Of a stretch of 5,814 nucleotides of DNA, positions 5,624-5,814 are shown in pieces. Made by a program: the position numbers and the translations under genes. The DNA is from Verrucomicrobiota bacterium. Lineage in GTDB: Bacteria; Chlamydiota; Chlamydiia; Chlamydiales; Rhabdochlamydiaceae. The stretch lies in the NCBI GenBank assembly GCA_903970455.1, contig CAJCIW010000237.1, forward strand, positions 1 to 5,814, written 5' to 3'. The first letter of the stretch is position 1. Each line of letters begins with the position of its first letter. The notes beneath the pieces are model-generated. The model made no database searches, was not told the origin of the DNA, and worked only from the letters and a program-made list of their open reading frames with translations.

Positions 5624-5814
5624 ATGAAAATTTACTCTCTAAGAAAGAGCAAGCACGTTCTGCGCCACTGCTTCCATCTCTTCAAAAAAAAAGAAAAGAA
5701 ACTTCCCCCCGAAAACCGCATTCTGCTTGCTGAAACCCTAACGGCCCTTCAAGAGGAAATTCTGTTTGAACGGCGGGAAAAGGCCGACGAACTGGCAAAA
5801 CAGATAGAGAATTT
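5624..5814 (+). CDS. lepB: Probable signal peptidase I, chlamydial type, N-terminal 63 residues (3' end outside window)
   Basis: The frame is open from ATG 5624 to the window edge. The visible part is MKIYSLRKSKHVL, a Lys-rich block (KKKEKK, residues 21-26) and an amphipathic charged helix (ETLTALQEEILFERREKADELAKQ). Chlamydial signal peptidase I is much larger than the E. coli enzyme and, as I recall, begins with just this kind of YSL-x-KS segment and charged helix before its membrane anchor and Ser/Lys catalytic dyad. The active-site residues are not in the window, so the call rests on the N-terminus and the TPR neighbour. If correct, the enzyme cleaves Sec signal peptides at the outer face of the inner membrane, including one like that of the secreted protein at 2822. 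AGAG (5615-5618) lies five bases before the start. A nine-A run at 5684-5692 encodes the lysine block. Confidence 0.55.
   Translation, partial: MKIYSLRKSKHVLRHCFHLFKKKEKKLPPENRILLAETLTALQEEILFERREKADELAKQIEN

Overview
The window reads as a piece of a bacterial chromosome, most likely from an environmental (amoeba-associated) member of the Chlamydiae. The main pointer is the gene entering the right edge. Its first 63 residues (start MKIYSLRKSKHVL, then a basic Lys-rich stretch, then a charged helix) resemble the unusual N-terminal extension of chlamydial signal peptidase I. A TPR-like hypothetical gene lies directly upstream of it. Base composition looks mid-40s percent G+C by eye, which fits Waddlia or Estrella better than Chlamydia proper, but this was not calculated. 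The lineage call is an inference from memory of the family and has not been searched.

Layout, left to right. (1) Positions 1-1282, minus strand: a marC-family membrane protein gene, then 48 bp downstream the 5' part of a DHA2-like MFS transporter that runs off the left edge; the two probably form one transcription unit. (2) Positions 1283-1411: a compact divergent promoter region with a recognisable -35/-10 pair for each direction. (3) Positions 1412-2683, plus strand: mtaB, a radical-SAM tRNA methylthiotransferase with all six expected cluster cysteines. (4) Positions 2675-2797: a 123-bp segment bounded by perfect 15-bp inverted repeats that looks like a small non-autonomous mobile element (MITE-like). 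The mtaB stop codon lies inside its left repeat. (5) Positions 2822-3868, plus strand: a secreted hypothetical protein with a clear signal peptide. (6) Positions 3858-4847, minus strand: a hypothetical protein with a charged helical N-terminal part and a long Ser/Thr/Pro-rich tail holding a duplicated segment. Its 3' end overlaps that of the previous gene by 11 bp, tail to tail. (7) Positions 4848-4957: a second divergent intergenic region, with a small hairpin and a promoter whose -10 box sits only six bases before the next start codon. (8) Positions 4958 to the end, plus strand: a TPR-like protein followed 30 bp later by the probable lepB, likely co-transcribed.

The genes do not form one obvious pathway. 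There is a membrane transport pair, a tRNA modification enzyme, two lineage-type hypotheticals (one exported, one a possible host-interaction protein), and the start of a protein-export protease operon. No gene-free stretch exceeds 300 bases. I saw no tRNA, rRNA, CRISPR array or phage gene. I do not see a new multi-gene system here. The most interesting items are the inverted-repeat element that contributes the mtaB stop codon, and two genes whose promoters appear to give leaderless or nearly leaderless messages.
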